From NCBI RefSeq assembly GCF_031656215.1, contig NZ_CP134228.1, positions 2,561,001 to 2,625,000 on the forward strand: 64,000 bases of DNA. Direction: 5' to 3'. The stretch is from Mesorhizobium koreense (GTDB lineage Bacteria > Pseudomonadota > Alphaproteobacteria > Rhizobiales > Rhizobiaceae). A program made the translations under genes and the position numbers. Positions 63,510-64,000 of the stretch are shown here, in pieces. Under the pieces are notes generated by a model, which ran no database searches, was not told the DNA's origin, and was given only the letters and a program-made list of their open reading frames with translations. Each line of letters opens with the position of its first letter. The first letter of the stretch is position 1.

Positions 63510-63890
63510 ATGAGTGAAGCCAGCAAGGAGAAGGTTTATTCGGAAGCCGAGATCGCCGAACGGCTGCAAAAGGAACTTCCGAATTGGCATTACGAGAACG
63601 GCTGGATCCGGCGGAAATACAAGACTCATAGCTGGAAATCGACGCTGATGGTCATCAACACGGTCGGCCATCTGGCCGAGGCCGCGTGGCATCATCCCGA
63701 CATCACGGCCTCCTATGCCTGGGTCGAGGTCCGGCTGAAGAACCACGCGGCTAAAGGCGTGACCGACAAGGATTTCGAACTGGCAAAAAAGATCGAGGAA
63801 GTCGTCCACTGGCAGCCGGGCAAGGAAGGCGGTGCGCTTGAAGGAACGCCGCCGACCGACCAGCGCTTCGCCTATATCAAATATGACTGA
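63510..63890 (+). CDS. 4a-hydroxytetrahydrobiopterin dehydratase family protein
   Basis: The 126-residue pterin-4a-carbinolamine dehydratase-like protein shows LPNWHYENGWIRRKYKT, NTVGHLAEAAWHHPDITASY with the catalytic His pair and WVEVRLKNHAAKGVTDKDFE. It has a C-terminal tail after VVHWQPG that is longer than usual. GGAG lies before the ATG at 63510. In methylotroph C1 clusters such proteins are thought to act on pterins; there is no phenylalanine hydroxylase nearby. Confidence 0.9.
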   Translation: MSEASKEKVYSEAEIAERLQKELPNWHYENGWIRRKYKTHSWKSTLMVINTVGHLAEAAWHHPDITASYAWVEVRLKNHAAKGVTDKDFELAKKIEEVVHWQPGKEGGALEGTPPTDQRFAYIKYD

Positions 63891-64000
63891 GGTTTCCTGG
63901 TGCGACGGGCTTTCCCACCTATCGCCGCCGGATGGGACACAATGTCCGCTGGCAATCCTTGTTGAGCGCTGAAATCATCCGCCACGGGGACATAATTGCG

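Noticed and set aside
63891-64000. A further gene at the right edge
   Set aside because: The last 110 bases show no start with a ribosome site and no recognisable protein in either strand.

Overview
The window reads as chromosome of a high-GC alphaproteobacterium, most likely a member of the Hyphomicrobiales (rhizobial/Phyllobacteriaceae-like). Signs are red-type RuBisCO with CbbX, a CbbR-linked cbb operon, alphaproteobacterial gene orders and several palindromic intergenic elements of the kind common in Mesorhizobium-like genomes. Its lifestyle is that of an autotrophic methylotroph: methanol is oxidised by a lanthanide-type PQQ dehydrogenase, formaldehyde is handled through tetrahydromethanopterin (H4MPT), and carbon can be fixed by the Calvin cycle. 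The genus is an inference.

Layout. 1-3214: a MacAB-like efflux set and a PhzF-family enzyme, then tRNA-Lys(CTT) with a visible promoter. 3607-14125: a hydroxylamine-oxidation module on the + strand: octaheme HaoA, HaoB, a MocR regulator, CcmF-CcmG-CcmH-CcmI, 5-aminolevulinate synthase, CcmE and pseudoazurin, mostly with overlapping or nearly touching genes. 14188-18005: an IclR regulator divergent from an RraA-like protein and a polar amino-acid-type ABC transporter. 18169-19017: dihydropteroate synthase.

19039-32478: the methanol-oxidation block. On the - strand, xoxF-xoxG-xoxJ and a CxxCW rhodanese are followed by pqqA-B-C-D-E, where pqqA is a 31-codon gene that is easily missed. Upstream of xoxF lie a divergent secreted Cys-rich protein and a - strand set with a SoxYZ-like carrier, a zinc metallohydrolase, a TauABC-like transporter and a 69-residue Cys-rich protein. 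A + strand cytochrome c2 follows at 32865.

33304-43573: a - strand cbb operon in the order cbbF-cbbP-(48-residue membrane protein)-cbbT-cbbA-cbbL-cbbS-cbbX-rpe-redoxin-gph, with cbbR divergent at 43684. 44658-49668: a second PQQ-associated set (substrate-binding protein, beta-propeller, cupredoxin-like protein, ABC ATPase and permease, periplasmic protein) without its own quinoprotein dehydrogenase.

49900-63890: the H4MPT block, with cofactor synthesis genes (MfnB-FolB fusion, MfnE-like kinase, flavoprotein, DHPS-like protein, DUF447, MfnF-like, HisA-like, CitG-like, two ATP-grasp ligases, beta-RFAP synthase, pterin dehydratase) and the enzymes fae, mtdB and mch. Four palindromic elements (36264, 54329, 58961, 60155) lie at operon or gene borders; the last is translated as part of an ATP-grasp protein.

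How it works together: XoxF makes formaldehyde and passes electrons to XoxG; Fae, MtdB and Mch carry the C1 unit to formyl-H4MPT (the formyltransferase/hydrolase genes are not in the window); the CO2 produced can enter the cbb cycle. The hao module adds a separate periplasmic electron source, hydroxylamine, with its own heme supply, heme-ligation proteins and a likely copper electron acceptor. This module is the most unusual part of the window.
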